Shown piece after piece: positions 12,334-26,310 of a stretch of 64,000 bases of DNA. The position numbers and the translations under genes are program-made. The notes beneath the pieces were generated by a model. That model did not search any database and had not been told where the DNA came from. It worked only from the letters and a program-made list of their open reading frames with translations. Within the stretch, counting starts at the first letter, position 1. Every line of letters begins with the position of its first letter. The stretch is from the NCBI GenBank assembly GCA_016758965.1, contig JAEPRB010000019.1, positions 186,001 through 250,000 on the forward strand, read 5' to 3'. Source of the DNA: Circinella minor. Its lineage: Eukaryota > Mucoromycota > Mucoromycetes > Mucorales > Lichtheimiaceae.

Positions 12334-13922
12334 ATACTTGAAATCTAATATATAAGAATATATATAATTATTGTTTTTTATGTCACTTTTAAAAATCTTG
12401 CGGGCTGTTATTAAAAGGAATAATTTTCGGATTCTTAATAATTGTTTTCGGAATTACATTAAAGGAAAGCTAGATCAAGAATATCATCATGAGTTAAACA
12501 GAAAATTAAATTATATATATATATATATATCAAAATAGGAGAGCTGTACACATGAATTGAAAGTTGTTGATATGATATGATAATTATGCCGATAGCAAAT
12601 AACATGTGGCTGTGCCTTTTTTTTCTTGCCCACAAAATAAATTGCACAGAATTCAATATATGTACAATATAATGTTAAACTGCCATCATTTATACTCTAG
12701 ATGTACAATATCTCATTGCTACTAAAATACATTCATAATATGCAATTCACAAACCATTGGTAAATTGAAAACATCAAAATAAGTCAAAACATTTGTTGTA
12801 TTTTCATGACTCCATTTAATATTAGATGAGTAAATTTTCCCACACCAAGAACCATATGTACAACAAAATACGTAGAAAAGGAAAAATTGTCTACGTATAA
12901 CAAGTATCTTAAAAAATTTATATCATCGGGCTCTGTAGAATTGCTTATTTTTATGATACCTATAGCCTTTTTTTATAGGTACGTCGTCAAAAAACCAAAC
13001 ATAAAGTAGATAAATTATTTTTTGAGAAATTTCTTATTTGGTGAAGCAATAATAATCAATCCTATAAAAAAAGCATATCGTCAAGTTATTAATAATAAAA
13101 AAATATTTACTTGTGGTAATACTTTTACGTATGTATTTTGTTTTCATCTACAGGTCGTGTCATTATTGATATTGCTCAAAGTATAAAGAAAGTATATCTA
13201 TGATACGTAATAGGAAATTTATTTTTGTACTCAAATAGATGTCTTTGAATTTTGTTTCTATATTAATCATGCTATAATACGTCATTGTTTATAAATCTAT
13301 TGTGGAACTAGTGCGTTTTCACGGCTTTGACCTAGGTATACCTTAGATGGGAATTATGTAGAATTTTCTACCTGAGTGTTTGTATAACATTTACTATCAT
13401 ATTATATTTGCAGTCAATGGCAAATCTATGGCAATTCATTCTATTTTTCCTCATCTCTATTCCATTAGATGTTTATATATATAAATAACTATTTTCTCCA
13501 CCGTTTAAATTTTAATTAGTTGACAATTGTCTATTTATGTAGTAGTTGTCAGGAAAAAAAAATTCAAAGAATAGTCGTGTGAACGCGAAAAAACAAAAAA
13601 GGAACTATGTGAGAAACAAGACACTGGATCGTGTGCTAAATTGGCCGATTCTTGATGAAACACAATAGTATACTCACTAACCAAATAAAGTGCATTAAAG
13701 ATCACCGTAATTTGTGTAACTATTTTAGCTACTAGGTAAACAATCTTTTGTTCTGGTGAAATGCATATAGATACTATAATGACTAACGTGTGGCAGGCTC
13801 TATTATGGATTTTTCATTATACAAATGCTTCGATATAAATAGTACAACACCAACTATAATTTTAAACTCAAGTCGTATTGTTCAGAAATAAGCATATACG
13901 CGGAAGAAGACTTCTTCTACCT

Positions 13923-13962
<40 letters not shown>

Positions 13963-14425
13963 TCGGATGGTTCTAGAAATTATGAGAATAGGAACAATAC
14001 TCTTTTATTTTTTGAAGTATTGATTGAAGCCATTTCTTTTTTATCGTTTTATTTTATACATTTTGTCTTCGTTCTACCTGAGTACAAGAAGCGAAAGGTT
14101 GATTCGCATGCCCAAGTACTTCTTTTTAATCTTGAGAACGATTTTTTTGTATCAAGCTGTAGTTGTGTAACAATTCACCTGTATTACTCAACCATATGCT
14201 TTAACCATAAGGTTTTTTTTATTGTATACACTATAAACTTTGAACAAATGATAATGCTTCTTCTCAACAAGGATATTAGTACCTAGGCGTAATTTATGCG
14301 ATAATAACAAAAAGAATTAATTGTGTTCCAATTACAAATCTTTCTCATCAAAACGTTTTCTGTCTACGTACTCTGGATCAGCTTAAAATGGTTTCCGAAG
14401 CTTATCTATAAGCAACTATATTGTT
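12334..14425. other. Spacer with long oligo-T tract
   Basis: About 2 kb of AT-rich DNA with no gene. An oligo-T tract of roughly 33 T ends near 13959 and is followed by GCTTCGG. Hydrophobic open frames here lack an ATG start or family resemblance. Confidence 0.45.
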
Positions 14426-14433
14426 TATAAATA
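14426..14433 (+). promoter_or_regulatory. Possible TATA box of transporter copy 3
   Basis: TATAAATA about 167 bp before the ATG at 14600, followed by a pyrimidine-rich stretch that could hold the transcription start. Confidence 0.3.
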
Positions 14434-14599
14434 CCCAGCTTCTTATAATTTACTTTTTCTTCTCTCTCTTCCCCTGCCCTTTCTCGTGGTCCGTCTTTAT
14501 TTACTATATTGGGATACACCTTACTTGTTTTCTTCATTCTCATAATAATTTCTATTCTAATTTCATAACATCCTTCATACAATACGACAGATCATCTCA

Positions 14600-16861
14600 A
14601 TGACGGCAGAGAAAATCGAGAGCTGGTCATCATTAGAAAATGGTACATCCAACGACGATGGAAAACTCTTAAAATCGCCTGCTGAGAAAAAGCTAGTCAG
14701 GAAAATAAATTACACGTTTATGCCCCTGGTCATCTTAATTTTGTTCGTCCAAGTAAGGATCATCATGCTTACGAGCCAAGAAAAATTTAATAGAAGATGA
14801 TGTGATATAATTACACCACCATCATCATATTACTTTTTTCAACTTATAAATTTGATCAATTTATATATTTAACGGGAGTATTATTTAACGCCTTTATTTA
14901 TAACCATTGGCAACATCAACCACCGCTGTTATACTTGCATTCCTTTTTCTGGAAGTAGTTTGTAGATAAATCTACACTGACGATTTCTGCGTAAGTTTTC
15001 AGCTCAAATTATTCTCATGGTCGGTGGAACCTGCGTGTTAAGAAACGACATGGATGCTGATTGTTGTACTCTAATTCAATTTAAAATGTAATAGTTTATT
15101 TGGAATCTATGAGGATACTGGAATCACACATGATGAATTCGGTTGGTTAGGCAGTATATTTTATATGGGATATCTTGCTATTCAGGTACATTTTGGTACA
15201 TAGTAATATTATACTAGTATGGTGTTACATGTGTTCATATTGCGAACTAAAAATAGATACCGAACCAATATTTCTTACAACGAGTGCCGATATCAAAGTA
15301 TTTGGGAATTATCCTTCTGGTATGGGGCGTTACTTTAGCATGTACCGCACTGGGCAATAACTTTTCGCAACTGGCAGCAATGAGATTTCTACTAGGGTTT
15401 TTTGAAGGCTGTACTTATCCAGCGGTCAGTAAATTACTCAACAATATAATGAACTTTCAAAATAAAGTATAATTCTCGCACAGACGTTAATATATAACAA
15501 TTATACAGATATTTTTGCTTATCAGCACGCATTACAGAAAAAGTGAGCAAGTAATATGGTTCGGAACAATGTTTGCAACAAATGCTGCATCTATTATTAT
15601 TGGAAGTTTGATGGGTTATGGTGTCGGAAATATGGACGGTCATTTAGGTATCAGGGCATGGAAATGGTAACGAAACTCTAACTCTATTGTTATTATTGTA
15701 TATCACACCATAGATGAACATAATATGCTGCACATTAACATTATTAATATACTTAGTATATATAACTAAGGTCAATGATTATATTTGGTATAATCACTTT
15801 CTTCCTTGGTATTCCGTTCTTTTTGTTTCTAGCAGATAAACCAAAATCTCGGTGGTTTCATCTCACAGAAGAAGAAGAAAAGATTGTGGAGGCACGCACA
15901 AGAGACAACGCTGTCGTTCAGAACCACGATATAAAACGCTCACATATTATCGAAGCTCTCAAGGAACCGAGATTATATTGTTTCTTTTTTACCTCTCTTT
16001 TTCTCAATCTTCAAAATGGTGCTATTACTACTTTTGCTTCACAAATTATTGCAAGCATGGGTTTCAGTGTTAGTATTTTGTTACTAATATATATCAGTAT
16101 CTGCTTTTCCATGCTATTATCCTACGTAATATTTTTATTAAAACTGTTATTAATGATTCTTTATAGTCGTTGACATCAGTTCTTTTAAATCTTCCATATG
16201 GTGCTGCAATCATGCTTCTTGTCGGCATTTTTACGTATTTAAGTCATAAGCTTAATGATATTGGATATGTTGCAATGGCTAGTTGTGTTCCTCCAATACT
16301 TGGAGCAATTCTTTTACTCGTTCTCCCAATCGGTCCAGTTCAGCTGCTTGGTTTATATTTAAGTTCCACGAGTCCTACATATATTCTACTTCAAACATAT
16401 ATTTCTAATAACGTAGGTGGTTATACAAAGAAGATTTTTTATACCAGTGCAAATATTGTTGCCTTCTGTCTTGGCAACTTTGTTGGTCCCCTAATGATGG
16501 TTTCAATTCAGGTATGAATTTGTTGTAAAAAAATACTCAAGGTTGAGATATATGTAGGAGCAGATGTCATTGGGAATTCCGATGGTTTTAAAATGTTATA
16601 CGGAGCAGCTTTCCTTACTCGAAAGTTTTTTTTTTTTTGTGTGGCAAAATTTATTAGGCCCCACGTTACATCGGCGCACAGATAGGTTTCGCGGTGGCCG
16701 ACTTCTTATGCATTCTCATGTTCTTTTACGTTCGATGGTCAAGTGGTAGAGAAAATGCACGTCGTCGAAAATTAAAAGATGAAGGCATGATTATCGAACA
16801 AGACAACGAATTACAAGATAAAACCGATAAAGAGGACTTAACATTCATATACCGTCTTTAA
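14600..16861 (+). CDS. ACS-type MFS transporter, copy 3
   Basis: Permease of the same family, substrate unknown. Exons: 14600-14752, 14959-14990, 15095-15185, 15257-15424, 15509-15666, 15771-16068, 16167-16511, 16658-16861; 482 aa, intact. Motifs: RFLLGFFEGCTYP, PKSRWFHLT, GYTKKIFYTSAN, GNFVGPLMM. Here the Trp-x-Met junction uses only the first of the two intron positions found in copy 1 (TG|G), and the Gln-Ile-Pro junction carries the second intron position found in copy 4. One donor is GTTAGT (after 16068), weaker than the rest. The N-terminus is short compared with its sisters. Confidence 0.86.
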
Positions 16862-17099
16862 AGATGTAATGCTTGCCAATAGTATTAAATGTCATATAAA
16901 TTGTTATTAATATAATGTATAAGTAGCTATAGTATACACTTATGTTATAATTGTTGTTACTACGTATCTCTCATACCTCCACCATTTGAGTTTTTTACGC
17001 TTTACTTGTTTTATGCTTCATTAGTTTATTATGTTTTTTTATACAAGAACAGTATAAATGTAATATGTCATATACTGTACACTTTATAAAACCTGGAGA

Positions 17100-17651
17100 C
17101 TATTATTATATTTTATGTATAAAGTAAGAATCTTCTCTTGCCTGTCACCACATTTTACAGGAATTTTGTTTTCTTTCCCCAGTAGTAGCTCTTGTTTCGA
17201 CTTATCGGCACGGACATAAATCCATCGAACAACCAAGAATAATACGACAGCAGCTATATCCACTGCCATAAATAGTAAGAGCTTGAGTAATACATTGGAG
17301 AGTGCCACTTTCTGTGATGAGCAATTGGCCTGATTATGTTTCCCACATACAGCGAAGTTGATATACAACCATTATTAAAAATTTTCTTTGTATAGCCAGA
17401 AACATCATTGGATACTGAGGTAACGAGTAAGACATATCCAGACGTAACGGAACAAAGATAATTCCCCAAGAGCTTGATAGATTCATCGGGAAATGCACAT
17501 AGAAGCATTACGCCAGTAAAAGACTGCAAACATATAATTGCCCCTATATATCCGATTTCATAAAATCTTCGACTAAAATACATGGATATACACAAAATTG
17601 CAATGCTGAAAACTCGCTCAGGTATCCGTAATGCCAGAGCTTCAATATTCT
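17100..17651 (-). pseudogene. Relic of ACS transporter, C-terminal part
   Basis: Minus-strand sequence matching only the last exons of the neighbouring transporters: EALALRIPERVFSIAILCI, then GYTKKIFNNG, then a frame change near 17290, then a final helix with VVRWIYVRADKSKQE. Nothing matching the first two-thirds of the protein lies upstream of 17651. It is a truncated, frameshifted fragment in the orientation opposite to copies 1-4. Confidence 0.75.
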
Positions 17652-18553
17652 AACGGATTAGTATAAGTTAATGTTTGTTTTAGTATTACTCGGCCACTAG
17701 TTTTCTTGCTAATATTTATTACCGTGAATTACATGCATTTCACTAAAAGTACACTATATTACACTATATAAGCCCGAGTGCACCGGATTCCATATGTTAT
17801 TTTCTACATTAGTTTACGGTCTTCTAGACTTTTCTTGTACGAATTCTGCTGTTTTCTTGATATATCTTCAATGTTCGTCTACGAGCATTTGACATGCTGG
17901 TAGTAGAGGCTACCATTTTTGTTGATTAAGCTGAAAATATCAAATGATTTTGTGCCAGACGAAATCCTTTTTGTAAAAAATTATCCACTTTTAAATAAAA
18001 AACAAATTGAAGAAAAAAACAAGGAGTACTGAACTCATTTGCTGTATCCTCCACGTATGTACTTAGAAATCTTTATGCGATATACGTAATAACAGTAATA
18101 ATCAGCTATTTTTACATTTCATACGTCTAGAGTAGTGTATTCATTCAATATATATCCAAATGCACGAATATTTTTAGCACATATGAACGAATATGTATAG
18201 TGAACTTTTTTAGCCATTATATAGTTACATTTTCACTTTCTTACACAATTAAGTTCATAATTCTATTCAATTGTAAATTGATTTCAGTTTTTTTCTTTTT
18301 TTTTTTTTTTTTGCCAATAATGCCTTATTTTTTGACATCGGACCATGTCAAATCGCTTTCTGTAATAACGTTATGTATCGCCTTTCTTTTTCTATATAAT
18401 AAAAATTCACGATCATTAAATGTAGACCATCGGCTTCTCTAGACACCTTCTTTATGATGCATTTTATCACGCCATGTCTCACAGAAACGTTTAACTTGTG
18501 AGACTTCTCATAATTGTAGTAATTAAATCAAAGGTTAGTCATCGAATTAGACC
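17652..18553. other. Spacer, no gene seen
   Basis: AT-rich with an oligo-T tract near 18296-18312. No coding signal. Confidence 0.45.
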
Positions 18554-18555
18554 TA

Positions 18556-19262
18556 TCACCACGGCTAAAAATTGCATGCAATTACCTAATTCTCTATGAA
18601 TATGAATCTATAGGTTATGAAATGCCATGCTTCTCTATGGATATGCATGAAAAAAGACAATCATTCATTTTCATGGAAATAAATCCATGGATCTCTATTA
18701 CAAAAAAATAATGAATCTGAAGGACAATGTATGACTCTGAATAATATATGAATCTGCATAAAACTGAACAAATATCTATAAAAAAAATATCTATGAATAT
18801 GAATGAAAATGCATGCTTTGTAAATATGAATGATAATCTATGAAATCGCATACTTATACTTTGTGAACCTATGATCGTTTGACCAGAAGTAGCATTCCCA
18901 CGCACTTCTTTTACTACTTTTCTCATCATCTCATATAGTTAATGACCCACAAAAAGAAAATTTTATTATTCAAAGTGCCTATCATAATATAGTAGAAGTG
19001 GTTTCAGCCATGTTATAGCCACAGTATAATGCTTATGTTCATAAAGTAAAATATATATCATTAAAAAACTAGGTGCTGAAAATCTATGAACCTGAATGAA
19101 TCTATTGCTTATTAATTTATGAATATCTATGAATATCTAATATAATCCTCGTTGATCTATGAATCTGCATGAAATGACACTTTTCATAGAGATTCATGTC
19201 GTTAGTGATCATGTAGATTCATGGAAATCCATTCATTTCTAGTACTCGTTTTAGCCGTGATG
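18556..19262. mobile_element. 707-bp TIR element (MITE-like), copy 2
   Basis: Second copy of the element at 7690-8397, same orientation, 10.9 kb away. The left terminus is intact (TCACCACGGCTAAAA preceded by TA). The right terminus is worn (GCCGTGATG instead of GCCGTGGTGA) but still followed by TA. Apart from that end and one substitution (18946), I see no differences by eye over about 700 bp. Confidence 0.85.
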
Positions 19263-19264
19263 TA

Positions 19265-20780
19265 TCGTTTTATATTTTGTGGAGCGTTTACGTACTCCTT
19301 TGCTTTTTAATGGTTTTTTGGCTATATTTTTTTAAGATAGGATGGGTAATAAGGATGGGTAGCGCAAAAGCGTATTACCGCTTTTGGATGACTGACAGCC
19401 CTATCATTTACAATATAAAAAAGACAGATGCATAAACACATCCCCTATACTTCAGGCTTTCTAATACATATAATCGCTGGCGTAGAGCTCATCTCTAGAG
19501 ATAACGATAAAGAATGGATGCTACGTACAAATGCTTCTAATTCTTCTAAAGAATATTAAATTATTCAAATATAATATATTTATCCGTTTCCAGGTCTTGG
19601 TGAACTACCACGAATTATAACGCGCGTTAAAAAACAAACTCACCCCGAACCTATATGGTACTGTACATTATGTTTCATGTATCACAAGTTATGTCTTAAT
19701 ATTTAACTATCAACATTTGGTGCGGTTAGTTAAGCTGGTGTCATCTAAAAAGTACTTCAAGAATTTGGAAGTTCATGTCGGATCAAAATTATCGTTATTG
19801 TCATACAAGTGTGGACGGTGTAAAAAAATACGTAGTAGTTCTTGTTGCTAATGGTAGAAATTGAGAGAAGATATATGTATAGTATAGTATCCGTAGCAAA
19901 CTCTTCACGTCTTCACAACTAATACCAGTGTTCCGCTGACAATGATAAGGTAGAATAACTTCTGCTTATCTATCTATTGACTTTTTTAGCAATAAATGCA
20001 TTAATGTTTTAGATGTTGCGTGTTAATCTTTGCCAAAGATATGTACTGCTGTGCGACTTTGAAACGAGAAAATATATTTTAAATTTGGTCATACGTATGT
20101 TGTTTGATAACTTTCGTTTGTAAGCAAGGGAATTTTGAAACTGATACTAACATGAGAAACCACCGAGCCCACGGAGAAACTGTTCATATAACCAATATAC
20201 GGCTTAGTGTTAGCTCAAACAAACTTTAAACTATAAATTATTTGATAGTATTGAGTGTTTTCGGCAAGCGTGTGAAGCACAGAAACAATATCATCATAGT
20301 AGCGATAAAAATGGCTTCATGTAACACGACCATTTTTCGGTGATTATTGATCCAGACAAATTCTTTGTTATCTTTCCCCTAATAATTAAAATTAAACGTA
20401 TTGCAGCAGAAAAGTAACAGGTTGAAATAAAAAAAAAATTACAGTACTTGATGGTTCAAATTGTATTTTTTTTTCATTCATCAAAATTTAAAAATAGTAC
20501 TTATTTTATTCACTACGTTCCATTGGTAGTAATAATCAGTTGTACTTATGCCATTAAATGTGATACAAACACAACAAAAAAAAAACGTTCTGTGTAATTT
20601 TTAGAATTACTATAACAAGTGGATTTATTGCCACATTATTACATTAAATCGGACACATACGTAGAATTAATAATGTCGAACTGATATGAACATTTGTGTA
20701 CTACCACACAATCAATCATAATTCCCACTCATAAAAAAAGATTAAAATTTATCTTCTCTATTTCTTTTTTCAAGAAAAAA
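19265..20780. other. Spacer, no gene seen
   Basis: AT-rich 5' region of transporter copy 4. Contains a small perfect hairpin (AAAAGCG...CGCTTTT) near 19365-19385 but no gene. Confidence 0.45.
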
Positions 20781-23151
20781 ATGCTTTTTGGGCAGGAAAA
20801 AGAAAAATCAATTATCAATATTGAAAAGATTGATTCTTTAGATGATGAATCGAGTGGTAGAAAAGATAATACCAGTAAAAAGTTTGAGTATTCTGCCGAG
20901 GAGAAGAGAGTGCTCAAAAAGATCAATATTGCCACTGTTCCTTTTATATGTGCCATTCTTTTTATTCAGGTACGTTAGCGAAATATTTATAATATAGTGA
21001 TAGTGTAAAGTGGATTACATACTATAACAGTACGTATGCTTACCGATTAATATTTGACCCTGTCTAGTTTATTGATAAAAGTACTCTAAATTTCTCTGCG
21101 GTACTGGGGTTATATGAGGATACTGGTAAATATATATAGACAGATATAAATATCCGCTTGTCTGAATCTGGATGAATATAAATAATTGTCCTGTGTATTT
21201 TTTTAATAGGAATTACTGGTACGGAATTCAGCTGGTTAGGAAGTATCTTTTATGTCGGATACCTCGGTAAGTAAAAATAACAGGAGTAATGATATTTACC
21301 TTCCGTGATCGAAAAAAAAATTAGGTCATTATATTTTAGCAAATCACAAAAGCATCTTTATAACTAATTATGTATAATTTAGCGTTCCAGGTAGATATCG
21401 CTTTCAATAGTATTTTCAACACGATATAAAATAGGAGATGGATATATTCTTGTAATATTGAACTTTATACGTTGAGGATAGATTCCAAACCAGTACTTTA
21501 TGCAACGGTTGCCAATTTCCAAGTATTTAGGGTCCATTTTACTTGTGTGGGGAGTTAGTTTAGCTTGTATGGCTGCAACAAAGAACTTTGGACAACTAGC
21601 TGGTCTACGTTTTCTTTTGGGTTTTTGGGAAGCTTCCACATATCCTTGTATTTTTTTGCTCATCAGCACATTTTATCGCCGCCAAGAGCAAGTTACTTGG
21701 TATGGTACAATGTTTATATGTAACAGTGTAGCTACGTCATGTAAGTATAAATAGTAAAAATGTAAAATACATTATAATATATGTGATGTATATTTTTTTT
21801 ATTAATAAGCTACTTATCTTATTATATATCTATGTGTAGGTGGTGGACTAATAGGTTATGGTATCGGGCACATGCAGGGAGTACACGGTCTCAGTGCTTG
21901 GCAATGGTGCAGTAAGTAATCTTACATCATCGGCCTGGATTCGTAATTACATTAACTAATACCCATTTTCATTTCCAAAACAGTGTTAATATGGGGTATT
22001 ATTACTACAGCCTTGGGATTTGTTTATTTCTTTTTACTTCCAGACAAGGCAAAGTCTCGTTGGTTCCGTCTTACGGAAGAAGAGGAAAAGATTGTAGACG
22101 AACGGACAAGAGATAACACAGTAGTCCAAAGCAAAAAGTTTAAGAAGGAACATATTATAGAAGCTCTCAAGGAACCTCGATTCTATTGCTATTTTGTGAT
22201 TTCGTTTTTACTAGATTTGCAAAATGGATGTGTTACTATTTTTTCCTCTCAAATTATTAAGAACATGGGGTTTTCGGTAAGTTGCTAATTATTACGTAGT
22301 AAACATTTTGATAACTAATATTGTAAATGGTATATTATCTTACCTTAAACGAGAGTCTTTGCGTACACTGATAAGAAATTTTTCTTATTTATCTACTCTC
22401 ATGGTATATCATATTATAGAATCTTGAATCAATTCTCCTCAACATTCCTAAAGGTGTTAGTACTATTCTTCTCCTATTGCTAGCCGTTTTTCTTAGTAAA
22501 CGCTTTGATGAGAATGGCCATGTTGGCGCATTTATGTCCATAATCTCATTTCTAGGAGCCCTTTTCCTTACGGTGATTCCCACTGGTGGTGCTATGCTTG
22601 TCGGGATTTTTCTCTCTGCCACATCGCCGGCATACACACTGCTTCAGACGATGATCTCAAATAATGTCAGTGGCTATACTAAAAAGATTTTTTATACTGG
22701 TGGAAATTTGGTAGCTTACTGTTTAGGCAATTTCGTTGGTCCATTGATGATGGTAGATCATGAGGTTTAAATCGTTCTCAATAAATTTTTTTTAGTATTT
22801 GATGCAACAAATTATTTAGCTCATTCTCTGACCAAATATGCTATCTTTTTTGTTACGTAGGCACCACGATATTTGTCTGGAATGATTGGTTATATGGTAA
22901 TGTATAAAGGAAATTGGACGTTCTTTTTACCACACATTATATTAAAAGCTAACAACCAATTACAAAACATACTACAGGTAGCAGATGTTCTAGCGGCAGT
23001 GTTGTTCGTCTATGTAAGGTGGTCTCTTGCTTCGGAAAACAAGCGACGCCAAAAGCTGAAGGATGAAGGAAAACTTCCACCCCAAATTGAAAATCGTGAA
23101 TTACACGATCTTACAGATCGTGAGGATGTACATTTTATGTATCGCCCATAA
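20781..23151 (+). CDS. ACS-type MFS transporter, copy 4
   Basis: Permease of the same family, substrate unknown. Exons: 20781-20969, 21068-21125, 21210-21266, 21383-21390, 21482-21740, 21840-21911, 21984-22276, 22420-22764, 22861-22896, 22978-23151; 496 aa, intact. The fourth exon is 8 nt (CGTTCCAG, coding Ala-Phe-Gln), flanked by AG and GT. Without it the frame breaks, and the residues match copies 1 and 2, where no intron follows. Motifs: RFLLGFWEASTYP, YRRQEQ, KSRWFRLT, GYTKKIFYTGGN, GNFVGPLMM. Closest by eye to copy 1 (long shared blocks). An intron inside the last helix (after GYM) is unique to this copy. Confidence 0.87.
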
Positions 23152-23798
23152 AGTACCGCTAATATGAATTGAATAATAGTATATATATATATATATAGTT
23201 ATAACTTATTTACTTTTAAGCATGGAATAAAATGTTATGAGGCTTAGTCATTATTACAATTCCTTTTGACAGTCTATATTCTATAAACAAGAAAAAAGCA
23301 TCAGCTAAATTTTTCACTTGTTGTTAATGTGTAGGTAGACAAGAATATCTATTGACATCATACACAATTCTTATAACCACGTTTTCATAATATCATTTCT
23401 TTAACACTTGGATCTTTGTTCTGTTCCTATGTTTCTTGCTGATTCTGCCCACATTTGGTCGGACTCATTAAAAGCGACACGTTGCTCGAAGTTATATGCA
23501 GGACATCAGCAGTAGTGGTGTCAGTATCGTTTTTATATGGAAAACATTATTGGGTAGGACGATGCTTTTACCATATATGGAATTTTCTTTTTGTATTTGT
23601 TCATGTGAGGATTTATTTATTTAAATCTGCATGGTAGGGGCACACATCTCTTTCTTCTATTTTTTCTTAAAAATAACAAGCCAGATTCTTTCTCACCAAA
23701 GATGGTATACTCGAAAAACACCTTAACAAACGTAGATTCTGTAATTTTTCAGAAAGATCATTCGAATGCCTTAATTTAATTATCAAGTATATACATTA
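23152..23798. other. Spacer, no gene seen
   Basis: AT-rich, short TA repeat near 23182-23200. No gene recognised. Confidence 0.45.
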
Positions 23799-25383
23799 AT
23801 GATGACAACGACGATGACAGAACAAGTGGAGCAAGAAAAATGATAAAGAAATATCTGTCAAAGTAGAAAATAGGGTTGACGAAAAAATAACTATAGCGAT
23901 AATTCCATGGTTTTGGCTATCGAACTTGCACAGGCAAAAATTACAACTTTTTAAAAAAATAAAGGGTATTAAACTCACTTTATATAAATTATAACTAAGC
24001 AATTTATCTGCTGCTACAGTCATGGGATGATAGGTAGACGCCAAAAGCACACATTGGGAGTTTAATATGTTTGGCTCCATATTATATGTTGGCATTCTTA
24101 TCTTCCAAGCTCCAAATTCATACCTCATTCAAAAGCTTCTTATATCAAAATACTTTGGTAGTGCTATCTTTAGCTGGGGTGTTGTTGTGGGATTAACAAC
24201 GCTATGCACAAACTTTGGTAGTTTAGCAACAATTCGATTTTTACTCGGACTTCTAGAATCGGTAGTTTACCCATAACTATCTTTTTTTTTCCTTTTCACA
24301 CTCTATTCCTAACGACGATTCTGACACTTGTTGATGTAGATGTATCTTTTTACTGATCAGTACGTTCTATCGGCGAATTGAACAAATAGTTTGGTATGGT
24401 GTTTTCATAATTTCGAGCGACGCCTTATCCATATCATAGCCAGTAGCCTTTTAATTTATGGAATTGGACACATGATGGATAAGCTGGCTGGAATCAGTTC
24501 GTGGAGATGGGCACAAATCATCTGGAGATCGATTACATTATTTGTTGGCGCTGGGTATTTCTTTTTCTTCCGGATACGCCGAATCCTCGTTGGTTTCGAC
24601 TGACTCCAACAGAAAAGATATTGCGGACAAACGAACCAATTATACAAAATAAAGAATTTATGGTTTCCCATATAGTTGAAGCTATTCGAGAACCACGATT
24701 ATATTGCTAAATTGCTTGACAGTCATTATGGTGCCCATCCAAACTGGGGTGATAAGATTATATGGTGCACTATTAGTGAAAGATATAGAGTTCACGGTAA
24801 ATAATAATGTTACAATTAACGTGTGGTTGGAAACTTTTATAAATATTGATGCATCGTTGATTACTTAGAATCTCGATTCACTTTGCTTTGGAAATTTCAT
24901 AACGTATTGTTAGTATTATTCTTCTTGTATGGCTATATACCTTAGTCGAAAGTTTAACGAAATTGGGTACGTTGGTTCGAACGCTTACTTTTTATCTTTT
25001 CTCGATGTGTTACTTCTTTTTCCTCTACCAGATGGTGCCAGCAAGCTAGTGGAATACTATTTTTGAACTGTCAATTCAGGATATGTGATGATATTGACGT
25101 TATCTTCTAACGATGTTGGAGAATATACAAAAAAAAAAGATTTTACAACGCCTGCATATTAAATTCATTATGTGTGAGAAACATAACTGGTCCATTACTT
25201 ATGACCGAAAGAGATAGCCCTCGCTACACTCGGGCATTCTCAATTTTTATGGTAGCAGATATTATCGCTACTGTATTTTCCTTGATGCTTCGCTGGATCC
25301 ATGTATGTGCTAATCGTCGAAAACTGTATTATTCAAGCAAGGAAAAAGTCGCACCCAAGTTGGCAATCGCAACAAATATCTGA
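23799..25383 (+). pseudogene. Relic of ACS transporter, nearly full length
   Basis: Colinear with the intact copies but broken. EKITIAIIP near 23880-23910 matches the first helix entry and is followed by stops. EFNMFGSILYVG near 24060 matches EFSWLGSIFYVG. An open block of about 70 codons ends at 24276 with RFLLGLLESVVYP. The frame then changes repeatedly through the central loop (NPRWFRLTPTEK near 24580, EAIREPRLYC ending at 24710), and the last block (25174-25383) carries NITGPLLM and VADIIATVF. Several frameshifts and stops make a functional product impossible. Confidence 0.8.
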
Positions 25384-26310
25384 TGATGGATTGAACGAAG
25401 GTTGAGAAACCTTGTTTTGTATATGAAACATAGCACCATTAATCTTAATATAAATATTGCTCTACGTTCATGGACATGTGTTACTGAAATGTCTGTAAAA
25501 ACAGTAATGGCCAGGGAATGGATAAAAATATAATGGATAGCATGTACAGTATTACTCTATATCGAAGTGAGTCTCGCTATAAAGAAAGCGAAGTTTCCCC
25601 ATAAACTGGAGTAGTACTACGTTACCCTATATAGAGCTTGATTGAATAAACTATATTAGATTTTTTAGGTTGTTGTACCTTAACAAAGGCAATAGACGTG
25701 ACTATACAAATTAGTACAAAAAAGTCACTGAAAATGTTTGCTAAATCTGTAACCTCACCCAGTTATGATGGGAAGGAGCAACAAAAGATACTCTAAAAAC
25801 TGTAAGCTGTAACAGTCTACTAGGTGCAATATAAAATGATGCATTGATTTTGGAAAATCTCGGATGATAAAGCATTTTTTATCCTGCTGAAAAATAAATA
25901 TGCAAATTAAATATGTAACGACAGTATCTCACTTTACAAATGAGAACAGTAGTATAGCTAAAATAGGGGTAAGTGACGATATTCAAAAAAAGCAAGGTAG
26001 TCATGCCTCCTTTTTTTCAAATGGTACGTAATTTGGTTTGTTGTCACTTATGAATATAGATCAGTTCCAAGAAATTGGAAATTGAATTGCTGGCACATAA
26101 CCGGCTTTATTATATTTGCTGAAAATCAAATTCATTTGTAATGTATATCAAAAGCTCCATTATGAGCTGTTCATTAATATTTAAAATGAATAGCATCAAA
26201 TTGTTGTGATGATATGGGATTAGACTTTAAGGTTAGAATAGTAACTAGAGTAACGACAGCTTTAAATTCATTTTTTGTCAATCACAATAGCCATCTTTGC
26301 TTTTATTATA
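25384..26310. other. Spacer between convergent units
   Basis: AT-rich, lies between the 3' ends of the plus-strand relic and the minus-strand copy 5. No gene seen. Confidence 0.45.
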
